Made by a program: the position numbers and the translations under genes. 64,000 nucleotides of DNA, taken from assembly GCA_964400625.1 (NCBI GenBank), contig CAYNUS010000001.1, forward strand, positions 195,510 through 259,509, written 5' to 3'. This document shows positions 15,471 to 24,062 of this stretch, in pieces. Positions within the stretch are counted from its first letter, which is position 1; the number at the start of each line of letters is the position of its first letter. This DNA is from DYFX01 sp964400625 (lineage in GTDB: Bacteria; Patescibacteriota; Patescibacteriia; SG8-24; DYFX01). The notes beneath the pieces are model-generated. The model did not search any database and was not told where the DNA came from. It worked only from the letters and a program-made list of their open reading frames with translations.

Positions 15471-18008
15471 ATGAACGCGGAAATCCTCGACAAGTTCTCC
15501 ACGCATCTCAAGAACGCCCTCGTCCGCGCGTACGCGCTCGCGCAGGAGCTGCGCCAGCCGGCCATCGAGCCGCGCCACCTGATGTACGCGCTCGCCGCGC
15601 AGAAGGGATCGATCGCCTCCGAAGTGCTGACCAAGCTCGGGCTCTCGTCCGACGACATCAAGCGCTTCGTCGCGGAGCGCGCCGACGGCAAGCCGTTCGC
15701 GCCTCCGGCGCTCGACGCCGCGGCCGCCGACGCCTCGCCGAAGCTCTCGGCGGAAGCGAAGCGCACGATCGAGAAGGCCGTGCTCACCGCCAGCCAGCAC
15801 GAGCACAAGTACGTCGGCACGGAGCACCTCCTCTCCGCCATCCTGCAGGTCTCGGGCGACGCGCTCGAGCCGTACTTCGAATCGCGCGGCATCCCGCTCA
15901 AGGCCGTGAAGGACCAGATCGCGGGCGTACTGAAGTCCACCTCGAAGTTCCCCGACATGACGGAGACCTTCGGCGCCAAGAAGGGCGAGACCAAGGACGC
16001 GAAGAAGGACGCCAAGGGCAAGGCCAAATCCCCTGCCGCGGGCAAGGCCGCCAAGACCCCGGCGCTCGACTTCTTCGGCGTCGACATGACCGACAAGAAG
16101 TACGTCCAGAAGCTCGAGGACGTCATCGGCCGCGAGAAGGAGGTCGAGCGCATGATCCAGGTGCTCTGCCGCAAGACCAAGAACAACCCCGTCCTCCTGG
16201 GCGAACCCGGCGTCGGCAAGACCGCCATCGTCGAAGGCCTCGCCAAGAAGCTCGCGGCCGGACAGGTGCCGCCAGCGCTCGAAGGCAAGCGCATCATCTC
16301 GGTGGACCTCGGCCTGATCATCGCTGGCACCATCTATCGCGGCGAATTCGAATCGAGGCTCAAGCAGATCATCGACGAGGTGAAGGCGCATCCGGAGATC
16401 GTCCTCTTCATCGACGAGCTCCACATGATCATGGGCGCCGGCGCCGCCTCCGGCTCCATCGACGCCGCCAACATCCTGAAGCCCGCGCTCGCCCGCGGCG
16501 AGATCCGCTGCATCGGCGCGACCACCATCGCCGAATACAAGAAGCACATCGAGGCCGACGGCGCGCTCGAACGCCGCTTCCAGTCCGTGCAGGTCGCCGA
16601 GCCGACGCCGGAACAGGCCGTGCACATCCTGAAGGGCCTGCGCGAGTCGTTCGAGAACTTCCACGGCATCAAGATCGGCGACGCCGCCATCGAGGCCGCC
16701 GTGCAGATGTCGGTGCGCTACATGCAGGACCGCTTCCTGCCGGACAAGGCCATCGACCTCGTCGACGAGGCCGCCGCGATGCTGCGCGTGAACGAAGGCC
16801 AGGATCCGCAGGCGCTCCAGACGCGCGAGGTCGAAGGCAAGCTCGAGGACGTGCGCGCCAAGAAGCGCGAGGCCGTCGTCGGCGAGAACTTCACCGAAGC
16901 GCTCGCGCTCAAGGAGCACGAGAAGGCGCTCAAGAAGAAGATGGAGACGCTCGAACGCGGCCGCGCGGACGAGCCGCAGACGGAAGTCACCGCCGCCGAC
17001 GTCGCCAAGGTCGTCGCGCGCTCGACCGGCGTGCCCGTCGAGGATCTGGTCTTCGAGGAGAAGCGCCAGCTCGTCGATCTCGAGGAGAAGCTCAAGGCCC
17101 GCGTGGTCGGCCAGGACGAGGCCGTGAAATCGGTCGCCGAATCCATCCGCCGCGCCCGCCTCGGCCTCGCGAGCCCCAACCGCCCGCTCGCCTCCTTCCT
17201 GTTCATGGGCCCCTCGGGCGTGGGCAAGACGGAGCTCGCCAAGGCCATCGCCGAGACCGTCTTCCGCGACAAGGAAGCCTTCGTGCGCGTCGACATGTCG
17301 GAGTTCACCGAGAGCTTCAACATCTCGAAGCTCATCGGCTCCCCCGCCGGCTACGTCGGCTACCGCGACTCGAACAAGTTCGCCGACGCCGTGAAGCGCC
17401 GTCCGTATTCGGTCGTGCTCTTCGACGAGCTCGAGAAGGCGCATCCCGACATCCTGAACCTCTTCCTGCAGATCTTCGAGGACGGCCACCTCACCGACGC
17501 CACCGGCAAGAAGATCAACTTCAAGAACACGATCATCATCATGACGTCGAACGTCGGTTCGGAGCATCTCCGCACCGCCACGGTCGGCTTCGGCACCGGC
17601 GCGAGCAAGGACGCGACCATGGCCGAGAAGTTCCAGGACGTGAAGAGCTCGATGCTCCAGGACCTCGAGCGCCAGTTCCGCCCCGAGTTCGTGAACCGCA
17701 TCGACAAGGTCATCCTCTTCCGCCCGCTCGACCTCGCGAGCTTGCAGAAGATCGTGAGCCTCCACATGAACGACCTGAACCGCCGCCTCGAGGCCGAGCA
17801 CCGCATCAAGATCGCCCTCACGGCCCAGGGCCAGAAGCTCCTCGCCGAGAAGAGCTTCATCCCCCTGCAAGGCGCGCGCGGCGTCCGCAAGACCATCCAG
17901 GAGATGGTCGAGAACCTCGTCGCCGAACGCCTCTTGGGCGGCGCGCACGCGCCCGGAGAGACGGTGCGCCTGACGGTCAAAGATGATACACTTATCGTGA
18001 AGCCTTAG
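15471..18008 (+). CDS. clpC: ClpC-type AAA+ unfoldase
   Basis: 845 aa. Clp N-domain repeats (about 1-150), a Lys/Ala-rich linker, the first AAA+ module with GEPGVGKT (about 243-250) and IDELH, a short middle domain with a UVR-like stretch (EGKLEDVRAKKREAV), and a second AAA+ module with GPSGVGKT (about 581) and FDELEKAH. A VGF tripeptide in the second module is the usual ClpP-docking loop, so it probably feeds substrates to ClpP (not in the window). The short middle domain favours ClpC over ClpB. The membrane-protein gene starts 10 nt after its stop. Confidence 0.95.
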   Translation: MNAEILDKFSTHLKNALVRAYALAQELRQPAIEPRHLMYALAAQKGSIASEVLTKLGLSSDDIKRFVAERADGKPFAPPALDAAAADASPKLSAEAKRTIEKAVLTASQHEHKYVGTEHLLSAILQVSGDALEPYFESRGIPLKAVKDQIAGVLKSTSKFPDMTETFGAKKGETKDAKKDAKGKAKSPAAGKAAKTPALDFFGVDMTDKKYVQKLEDVIGREKEVERMIQVLCRKTKNNPVLLGEPGVGKTAIVEGLAKKLAAGQVPPALEGKRIISVDLGLIIAGTIYRGEFESRLKQIIDEVKAHPEIVLFIDELHMIMGAGAASGSIDAANILKPALARGEIRCIGATTIAEYKKHIEADGALERRFQSVQVAEPTPEQAVHILKGLRESFENFHGIKIGDAAIEAAVQMSVRYMQDRFLPDKAIDLVDEAAAMLRVNEGQDPQALQTREVEGKLEDVRAKKREAVVGENFTEALALKEHEKALKKKMETLERGRADEPQTEVTAADVAKVVARSTGVPVEDLVFEEKRQLVDLEEKLKARVVGQDEAVKSVAESIRRARLGLASPNRPLASFLFMGPSGVGKTELAKAIAETVFRDKEAFVRVDMSEFTESFNISKLIGSPAGYVGYRDSNKFADAVKRRPYSVVLFDELEKAHPDILNLFLQIFEDGHLTDATGKKINFKNTIIIMTSNVGSEHLRTATVGFGTGASKDATMAEKFQDVKSSMLQDLERQFRPEFVNRIDKVILFRPLDLASLQKIVSLHMNDLNRRLEAEHRIKIALTAQGQKLLAEKSFIPLQGARGVRKTIQEMVENLVAERLLGGAHAPGETVRLTVKDDTLIVKP

Positions 18009-18018
18009 CGTTTTTCGT

Positions 18019-18879
18019 ATGGCTGAGCCGGGAGGATCGGCACCGTCGCGGAGGGATCTGGCCAATGAGGCCCGGCTTCGCGTCGCGCGCCGAGAATCCC
18101 CTCCCGCCGCCCAGCCGGGACCGAACATGAGCGACCAGGCGGCCGAACAGGCGCGCGCGATGCGGACGGAACGCTCTTCCGACGAAGCCGCTCGGCAGAA
18201 CATCGAGCGCCGCCAGGGCATCACGCAGAAGGCCGGCGTGCAGATCGACCGCCGGCGCGTCGAGTACACGCCCGAGACGCAGGTCGGGGACCTCTCGATC
18301 TCCCGCGGGCGCATGGTGACCGAGCGCGAGGAGATGGGCGCCGGGGCGCGCGACCGCGGCGCCGGAGCGGCGCTCCGGCAGCAGCGCTTCGAAGGCCAGC
18401 TGAACCGCCAGCGGCGCAAGATCGGGAAGCCCGGCGGAGGCGGCGGGGTCTCGCCCCAACAGGCCATGAACCTCGCCAAGAAGAACCCGTACGCGATGGC
18501 GGCCACGACGGCGCTCTCCGGTCTGCAGGGGAACTTCTCCACCGCGGAGATCACCCAATCCTTCGGCCGCGGCTGCGTCCGGGCGCTCTGGGCCAACCTC
18601 TGGCTGACCTTCGGCCACGCCATCTACTTCATCGGCATCATCTTCTTCCTCTCCTGGAGCTCGAGGTTCGCCAGGCGGTACCTGCCGCAGCTCGGAGAAG
18701 AATGGTTCCCGGCCGAACTCCTGAAGATGATCCCGAAGGTCGTCCTCATCCCCCTCAAGCTCGCGGAACTCGTCGGCATCCTCTTCGTCCTGTTCTGGGT
18801 CCTGCTCCTGGACATCACCTGCATCGGCCTCTTCGCCCTCATGCTCGGCATCATCCTCACGGCGGCCGGCGCCGTCTGA
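18019..18879 (+). CDS. Membrane protein with long Arg-rich cytoplasmic N-terminus
   Basis: 286 aa. About 170 polar residues rich in Arg, Gln and Glu (repeated AARQ/RRQ, a GGGGG hinge) are followed by two or three hydrophobic segments (about 182-208, 233-254 and 258-286). No family is recognised. It is first in a tightly packed plus-strand group (5-nt gap to the propeller gene) leading to the two pilin fusions, so it is a candidate inner-membrane part of that secretion or pilus assembly. Confidence 0.7.
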   Translation: MAEPGGSAPSRRDLANEARLRVARRESPPAAQPGPNMSDQAAEQARAMRTERSSDEAARQNIERRQGITQKAGVQIDRRRVEYTPETQVGDLSISRGRMVTEREEMGAGARDRGAGAALRQQRFEGQLNRQRRKIGKPGGGGGVSPQQAMNLAKKNPYAMAATTALSGLQGNFSTAEITQSFGRGCVRALWANLWLTFGHAIYFIGIIFFLSWSSRFARRYLPQLGEEWFPAELLKMIPKVVLIPLKLAELVGILFVLFWVLLLDITCIGLFALMLGIILTAAGAV

Positions 18880-18884
18880 ACGCT

Positions 18885-20105
18885 ATGATCAAGAAAATCG
18901 CCCTCATCATCCTGTTCCTCGGCGCCACGGTCGGCATGGCGTTCCTGCTGTTCCGTTTCTTCTTCGCGGGCCCGGAGGCCGAACCTCCGGTGACCGAACC
19001 TCCGGTGACGACGCCGGGCGGCGGATTGCCGACGGCCGGCGAAGGCACGCTGCCGGACGGCACGATCGTCGGACCGGACGGACTTCCGATCTCGCCTGGG
19101 ACCGTCACGCCGGGCGGACAGCCCACGGAACCGACGGCGCCCGCCGTCGCGGTCGGCGAACCCGGCGCGATCGCGACCGTCGCGTTCGCCACGAACGCCG
19201 GACTCGACTACTACAACGCGGCCGACGGCCGCTTCTACCGCATCGACGGCGACGGCAATTCCGTCCGGCTCTCGGACCGCAGCTTCCCGGAAATCCAGGA
19301 CGCGACCTTCGCGCAGGACGGCAGCAAGGCCGTCATCGAGTTCCCCGACGCCTCGAAGATCGTCTACGACTTCGAGGCGGAGACGCAGATCACGCTCCCG
19401 AAGCATTGGGAGGACTTCGCCTTCAGCGCCGACAGCGACAGCTTCGTCGCCAAGTCCATCGGCCTCGATCCTTCCAACCGCTGGCTCGTGCTCGCCGCTT
19501 CCGACGGCTCGAGCGCGCGGCTGATCGAACCCCTCGGCGAGAACGCCGACAAGGTCACGGTCAGCGTCTCCCCCGACGCGTCCATCCTCGCCTTCTCCGC
19601 CACCGCCGACCCTGTCGGCTTCGACACGCGCGACCTCCTGCCCATCGGCCCGAACGGCGAGAACCTGAAGGCGATGCGCGTCGAGGGGTTCGACTTCATC
19701 CCCCAGTGGTCGCCGGACGGGAAGCGCCTGGTCTACAGCACGGCCTCGAGCATCGACGACTTCCTGCCGGCGATCTGGGTCACCCGCGCCGACGGCAACC
19801 AGGTCGGCGGCAGCCGCGTGAAGCTGAACGTGCGCACCTGGGCCGACAAGTGCACCTTCGCCGGTCCGGACGTCATGTACTGCGCGGAACCGCAGAGCCT
19901 GCCCTCCGGCGCGGGCCTCCAGCGCGACATCGCCGACGGCACGGAGGACCGCATCCTCCGCATCGACCTCGTCTCCGGCGCGACGAGGAAGGTCAGTCCC
20001 GAGGATTTCGGCCTGACGGTGAAATCCCTGAGCGTGTCCGACGACGGCTCCGAGCTCTTCGTCGTCGGCCAGTCCGGCGCCATCACCAAAGTCGAACTCT
20101 TCTGA
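18885..20105 (+). CDS. Membrane-anchored beta-propeller (PD40/TolB-like) protein
   Basis: 406 aa. An N-terminal membrane anchor (about 3-27), a Pro/Gly/Thr linker (about 30-85), then a beta-propeller-like region with repeating blades containing SPDASILAFSA and WSPDGKRLVYST, the hallmark of TolB/PD40 blades. Such folds bind proteins. A predicted location outside the membrane beside the pilin genes suggests an assembly or anchoring role; this is inference. It starts 5 nt after the preceding gene and stops 1 nt before the DsbA gene. Confidence 0.8.
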   Translation: MIKKIALIILFLGATVGMAFLLFRFFFAGPEAEPPVTEPPVTTPGGGLPTAGEGTLPDGTIVGPDGLPISPGTVTPGGQPTEPTAPAVAVGEPGAIATVAFATNAGLDYYNAADGRFYRIDGDGNSVRLSDRSFPEIQDATFAQDGSKAVIEFPDASKIVYDFEAETQITLPKHWEDFAFSADSDSFVAKSIGLDPSNRWLVLAASDGSSARLIEPLGENADKVTVSVSPDASILAFSATADPVGFDTRDLLPIGPNGENLKAMRVEGFDFIPQWSPDGKRLVYSTASSIDDFLPAIWVTRADGNQVGGSRVKLNVRTWADKCTFAGPDVMYCAEPQSLPSGAGLQRDIADGTEDRILRIDLVSGATRKVSPEDFGLTVKSLSVSDDGSELFVVGQSGAITKVELF

Positions 20106-20106
20106 T

Positions 20107-20748
20107 ATGCATTGGAAAAGCCGCCTGTTCACCCTCGGAACGGCCCTGATCGGTTTCGGCGTGCTCGCGGCCTACTGGACGGCCGCGACCGAGCCCGCGC
20201 CGGAGGAGCCGGTCGCGGAAGAGGCGGAAGCCCCCTCCCCCATCACGACGCCGTTCGTGACCGTCGTCGATCCCTCCAAAGGCCCGAAGGACGCCGAGGT
20301 GACGATCGTCGAGTTCGGCGATCACGCCTGCCCGTACTGCAAGTCCACGCAGGATGCCGTCGACCGCCTGCTCGCCGCCCATCCGTCGCGCGTGCGATTC
20401 GTCTGGAAGTCCGCGCCGAGCCCCCTGCACGCCGGCGCCGACGTCGCCGCCGCGGCGGCGCTCTGCGCGCATCGGCAAGGGAAGTTCTGGGAGTACCACG
20501 AGCTGCTGTTCGAGAACCCCTCGATGTTCGATCAGGCCTCGATGGTCATCCTCGCGAGCGACCTCCGCCTCGACGGCGCCGCCTTCGGGGAATGCCTCGC
20601 GAGCGGCGCGACGCGGCCGCTCGTCGAACGCACGGTGCTGGAGGCGCGGGCGCTCGGATTGACAGGCGTCCCGACCGTCTTCGTGAACGGCATGCGCTAC
20701 GAAGGCGCCATGAACTATGAGCAGCTCCTTGCGGCTGCGGGCCTCTAG
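20107..20748 (+). CDS. DsbA-family thiol:disulfide oxidoreductase, membrane-anchored
   Basis: 213 aa. N-terminal membrane anchor or signal (about 7-25), an acidic Pro-rich linker, then a thioredoxin fold with helical insertion (about 48-213). The active site is CPYC (about 75-78) in FGDHACPYCKST, with the cis-Pro loop GVPTVFVNG (about 187-195), the BdbD/DsbA-like family of Gram-positive and CPR bacteria. It introduces disulfides into exported proteins. Placed directly before two Cys-rich pilin-hydrolase fusions, it is their likely folding partner. The next gene starts inside its last 11 codons. Confidence 0.93.
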   Translation: MHWKSRLFTLGTALIGFGVLAAYWTAATEPAPEEPVAEEAEAPSPITTPFVTVVDPSKGPKDAEVTIVEFGDHACPYCKSTQDAVDRLLAAHPSRVRFVWKSAPSPLHAGADVAAAAALCAHRQGKFWEYHELLFENPSMFDQASMVILASDLRLDGAAFGECLASGATRPLVERTVLEARALGLTGVPTVFVNGMRYEGAMNYEQLLAAAGL

Positions 20749-22687
20749 CCTCATCGTCATCGCCGCGGCCGCCGCCGCGGCCCTTTTGGGCTTCCCGCGC
20801 GGCGTCGAAGCCTCCGGCTGCCCGACCTCCCCCGTCGCCGAACTCGGCGGCCTCCACTGGTGCTACAAGCACAGCGTCGCGGCCGGGAACGTGCATCTCT
20901 GGACGCCGCCGGGCTACAAGGCCGACTCCGCCGTCACCGTGGTCTACATCCACGGCCTCGACATCGGGGGCTCGGACACCTGCAGTAAGAAGCGCCCGTA
21001 CGTCGATTGTATCTGGGACGCATCGGATCACGGCATCGTCAGCCAGTTCGCGGCGAGCGGCGTGAACGCGCTCTTCGTGGCCGTCGAAGGCCAGATCCTC
21101 TCGGCCAAGACTGAATCCCTCCGCTGGTCGTCGCTCAACACCCTGCTCGCCTCGATCAACGACAAGGGCAAGACCGCCGCGCCGCCAGCCGTCACCGTGA
21201 TCGGCCACAGCGCCGGCATGTACACCGCCCGCGCGCTCGCGAACGACGGGCGCACGAAGCATCTGGTGTCGGTCGACTGGGTCGCCGACTCGCTCAAAGG
21301 CTCCGTCTCGTCCTGGTACCGCCAGGGCGGCGAGCGGAAGCTGACCTTGATCGGAGGCTCGAAGAATCAACAAGCCCTCATGGACGAGATGAGCGCCGAG
21401 CTCCCCTGCCGGCAGGCGGCGAGCCCGTCGAGCCTGTCGGCTGAGGATACGTCCGCCCGCTGCCTGTACCTCAGGACCGGGCTCGGCCACATGCGCCCCG
21501 TCTTCGACAAGAAGCACATCCCGCTGGCGATCAGGCGCTCGACGTCCGTCGCGTCCGACCCGACGGCGCCGGGTTCGCCGACGGGCGGGACGACGGGCGG
21601 AGGCGTCATCACGCGGACCGTGGAGGACGGGGTCATCGACGCGCCGCTCCTCGAGATCCCGATTCCGGGCGTGGAACTCTCCTCCGCGTTCCGCGAGAGC
21701 GGGACGCTCACCATCCCCTGGCTCGCCCAGTACGTCGGGGGCGTCTACACCTTCCTGCTCTCGATCGCCGGCATGGTGGCAGGCGTCATGATGGTCATCG
21801 GCGGCTTCCAGTACGTCACCTCCGGCGGCGACAAGACGCGGATCTCCGCGGGGAAGCAGCGGATCGTGAACGCCCTGACGGGCCTCGTGCTGGCGTTCAG
21901 CTCGTACGTCATCCTCTACACCATCAATCCGAACCTCGTCTCGTTCGAAGGCCTGAAGATCACCGGCGTCGAGACGGAACTGGTGAGCGACGCGGTCAAC
22001 GGCGAGAACGAGGACAACCTCAACTTCGTGTCGCAGGCGCCGCCGGGCGAGCCTTCGGGGGGCGGGCCCTCCGGGGCCGCGCCGAGCCCCATCTGCCGCA
22101 ACGAGGCGGACTGCCAGCGATATTGCTCCAAGTGCAATTCGAAGACCTGCGACGCGTCGGTGCCGACGGTCTCGCCTGGCATGGCGAGCCCGTCCGACGT
22201 GCAGACCATCCCGAGCGACATCCCCGGCGTGACCGGCTACGGCAGGAAGACCTCGCGCGACACCATCGCCTTGCTCCGCGTGGTCGGACCCATGTTCGCC
22301 AAGGACGGCTTCAAGCTCGCGATCGGATCGGGCTATCGCGACCTGCACGGCCAGCTCGTCCTCGCCTGCAACTCCTGGAAGGCGAACGACGGCAAGCAGG
22401 AGGGCGGCTACATCGCGACGCCGGGCGCGTCGTTCCACGGTGTCGGATACGCCATCGACGTCCAGCTCTGGAAGGACGGCGAGCGTGTCACCCTGAGCGG
22501 CGATTCCAAGGGCCAGCAGCAGGAGGACCCCGCGGAGGCGAAGTATCTGGCGGAGACGATGCTCAAGGCGGGCTTCCGCCGCCTGAACAACGAGATCTGG
22601 CACTTCGAGCCGGCGACCGCGCCCGCGACGAAATGCCGCTGCTACAAGATCGAGGACTGCTCGATGCCCCCGAACGTGAAATGCTGA
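20717..22687 (+). CDS. Fusion: alpha/beta hydrolase + T4SS pilin-like domain + M15 peptidase
   Basis: 656 aa. Signal peptide (about 1-32). Domain 1 (about 33-290) is an alpha/beta hydrolase with VVYIHGLDIG, GHSAG (Ser about 163) and GLGHM. Domain 2 (about 330-412) has the T4SS_pilin/VirB2-like pattern: IPWLAQYVGGVY, two membrane helices separated by GGFQYVTSGGDK, then AGKQRIVNALTG. A Cys-rich joint follows (about 465-490). Domain 3 (about 500-640) is an M15 D,D- or L,D-carboxypeptidase: SGYRDLHGQ, SFHGVGYAID (zinc His/Asp) and EIWHFE. The protein ends in a CxC...C tail. This fusion order is unusual; it probably cuts peptidoglycan while anchored in a secretion structure. Confidence 0.85.
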   Translation: MSSSLRLRASSLIVIAAAAAAALLGFPRGVEASGCPTSPVAELGGLHWCYKHSVAAGNVHLWTPPGYKADSAVTVVYIHGLDIGGSDTCSKKRPYVDCIWDASDHGIVSQFAASGVNALFVAVEGQILSAKTESLRWSSLNTLLASINDKGKTAAPPAVTVIGHSAGMYTARALANDGRTKHLVSVDWVADSLKGSVSSWYRQGGERKLTLIGGSKNQQALMDEMSAELPCRQAASPSSLSAEDTSARCLYLRTGLGHMRPVFDKKHIPLAIRRSTSVASDPTAPGSPTGGTTGGGVITRTVEDGVIDAPLLEIPIPGVELSSAFRESGTLTIPWLAQYVGGVYTFLLSIAGMVAGVMMVIGGFQYVTSGGDKTRISAGKQRIVNALTGLVLAFSSYVILYTINPNLVSFEGLKITGVETELVSDAVNGENEDNLNFVSQAPPGEPSGGGPSGAAPSPICRNEADCQRYCSKCNSKTCDASVPTVSPGMASPSDVQTIPSDIPGVTGYGRKTSRDTIALLRVVGPMFAKDGFKLAIGSGYRDLHGQLVLACNSWKANDGKQEGGYIATPGASFHGVGYAIDVQLWKDGERVTLSGDSKGQQQEDPAEAKYLAETMLKAGFRRLNNEIWHFEPATAPATKCRCYKIEDCSMPPNVKC

Positions 22688-22688
22688 T

Positions 22689-24029
22689 ATGTCCAAGCTG
22701 AACCGAACGCGCACGGCCGTCGCCCGCGCCATCGTCATCGCCGGGCTCCTGCTCGGACCCGCCGCGCTCGCGCAGGAAGCGCCGCGGCTCGAGGTCCCCG
22801 TCCCCGGCATCGAGCTCACGCCGCTCATCCGCGACGACAGTTCCATCACCGTCCCCTGGCTCGCGCAGTACATCGCCGGCGCGTACACCTTCCTGATCTC
22901 CATCGCCGGCCTGCTCGCGTCCGTGATGATGATCGTCGGCGGCTTCCAGTACGTCACCTCGGCCGGCGACAAGGGGAAGCTCGGCGCGGCCAAGACGCGT
23001 ATCGTGAACGCGCTCATCGGGCTCGTCCTCGCCTTCGGGTCGTACGCCATCCTGTACGCCATCAACCCGGGGCTCGTGGCCTTCAACGGCCTGAAGATCT
23101 CGTTCGTGAAGACGGATGCGATGCTGGACTCCCTCATGGAGTCGACGGCGGCGACGGGGCCGCAGGGATCGACGCCCGGCCAAGCGCCGCCGCCTTCATC
23201 CACGGGCGCGCCGAGCACCCCCGACGGCCCCTATACCGGGACGATCTACAAGACCTGCCCGTTGACGCTCGCGGACACCAGCATGAACGGGATTCCGGAG
23301 TTCATGAACCAGATCCGGGCCGGCATGGGGACGATCGTGGACGCCAAGACGCCCATGGACAAGGCCGTGCAGATCGGCAATATCGCGGCCGCCTGCAAGA
23401 TGCACCTCGGGAACTGCGGCAAGAGCGTCGGCACGTTCTTCGCGCTCGCGGGCGTCCTGAACAAGCCGACCTGCAACCAGAACTCGACGAACAACAAGGA
23501 CTGCAACTCCTGGCCGGACGTCACGGTACACAGCGTCCCCGATACGAGGTTCGTCTGGTGGGCGCGGTGCGACAACGAACAGGCCATTTCGATCAAGGAC
23601 GAGGCGGCCTGCGCCTCTCCGGGGCCGTGGAAGCGCGTGCCTGGCGGTTCGCCCTGCAACGGCGAATGCATGTGCACGCGCTCCGATTGCGTCTCCGGGA
23701 ACTTCGCGGCGACCGCGAAGGTCGGGAAAGACCTCCTTGAATACGCCAAGACGCAGCCGAAGATGGCCGGCTGGCCGGACAGCTGGGTCAAGGACCTGAA
23801 GCGCGGGGACTGGGTCATCATGTACAACGGCAACGACGACAAGACCGGCGGCCATTCCGCCATGTTCGTGGCCTGGGCCGACAAGGATCACATGATCTCG
23901 CTGAACGGCGACGCCCGGAACGGCGTGAGGTACGGGACGCAATGCATCACCTCCGGATGCATCAATAAGCCGCTGGGGTGGGGCATGTGGAATCCGGTCA
24001 CCCGGATCCTGCGCCAGAGCGTCCGTTGA
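22689..24029 (+). CDS. Fusion: T4SS pilin-like domain + NlpC/P60- or CHAP-like hydrolase
   Basis: 446 aa. Signal peptide (about 1-29), then a pilin-like module (about 50-135) closely paralogous to that of the preceding gene: VPWLAQYIAGAYTF, GGFQYVTSAGDKGK and KTRIVNALIG. After a Pro/Ser/Thr linker, a C-terminal domain (about 180-446) carries NCGKSVGTFFALAGV (candidate nucleophile Cys near 242) and GDWVIMYNG...TGGHSAMFVAW (candidate His near 389), the order seen in papain-fold cell-wall amidases. It has many other Cys. It follows the M15 fusion by 1 nt, so the two make a paired set. Hydrolase class is inferred from motif spacing only. Confidence 0.75.
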   Translation: MSKLNRTRTAVARAIVIAGLLLGPAALAQEAPRLEVPVPGIELTPLIRDDSSITVPWLAQYIAGAYTFLISIAGLLASVMMIVGGFQYVTSAGDKGKLGAAKTRIVNALIGLVLAFGSYAILYAINPGLVAFNGLKISFVKTDAMLDSLMESTAATGPQGSTPGQAPPPSSTGAPSTPDGPYTGTIYKTCPLTLADTSMNGIPEFMNQIRAGMGTIVDAKTPMDKAVQIGNIAAACKMHLGNCGKSVGTFFALAGVLNKPTCNQNSTNNKDCNSWPDVTVHSVPDTRFVWWARCDNEQAISIKDEAACASPGPWKRVPGGSPCNGECMCTRSDCVSGNFAATAKVGKDLLEYAKTQPKMAGWPDSWVKDLKRGDWVIMYNGNDDKTGGHSAMFVAWADKDHMISLNGDARNGVRYGTQCITSGCINKPLGWGMWNPVTRILRQSVR

Positions 24030-24056
24030 CACGTTCGCCCTCCCCTCCTCTAGAAT
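24026..24056 (+). promoter_or_regulatory. radA promoter, -35 built on the upstream stop codon
   Basis: TTGACA (24026-24031, containing the TGA stop of the previous gene), a 19-nt spacer and TAGAAT (24051-24056), 6 nt before the radA ATG. The spacing suggests a leaderless mRNA. Confidence 0.55.
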
Positions 24057-24062
24057 GCGGAC

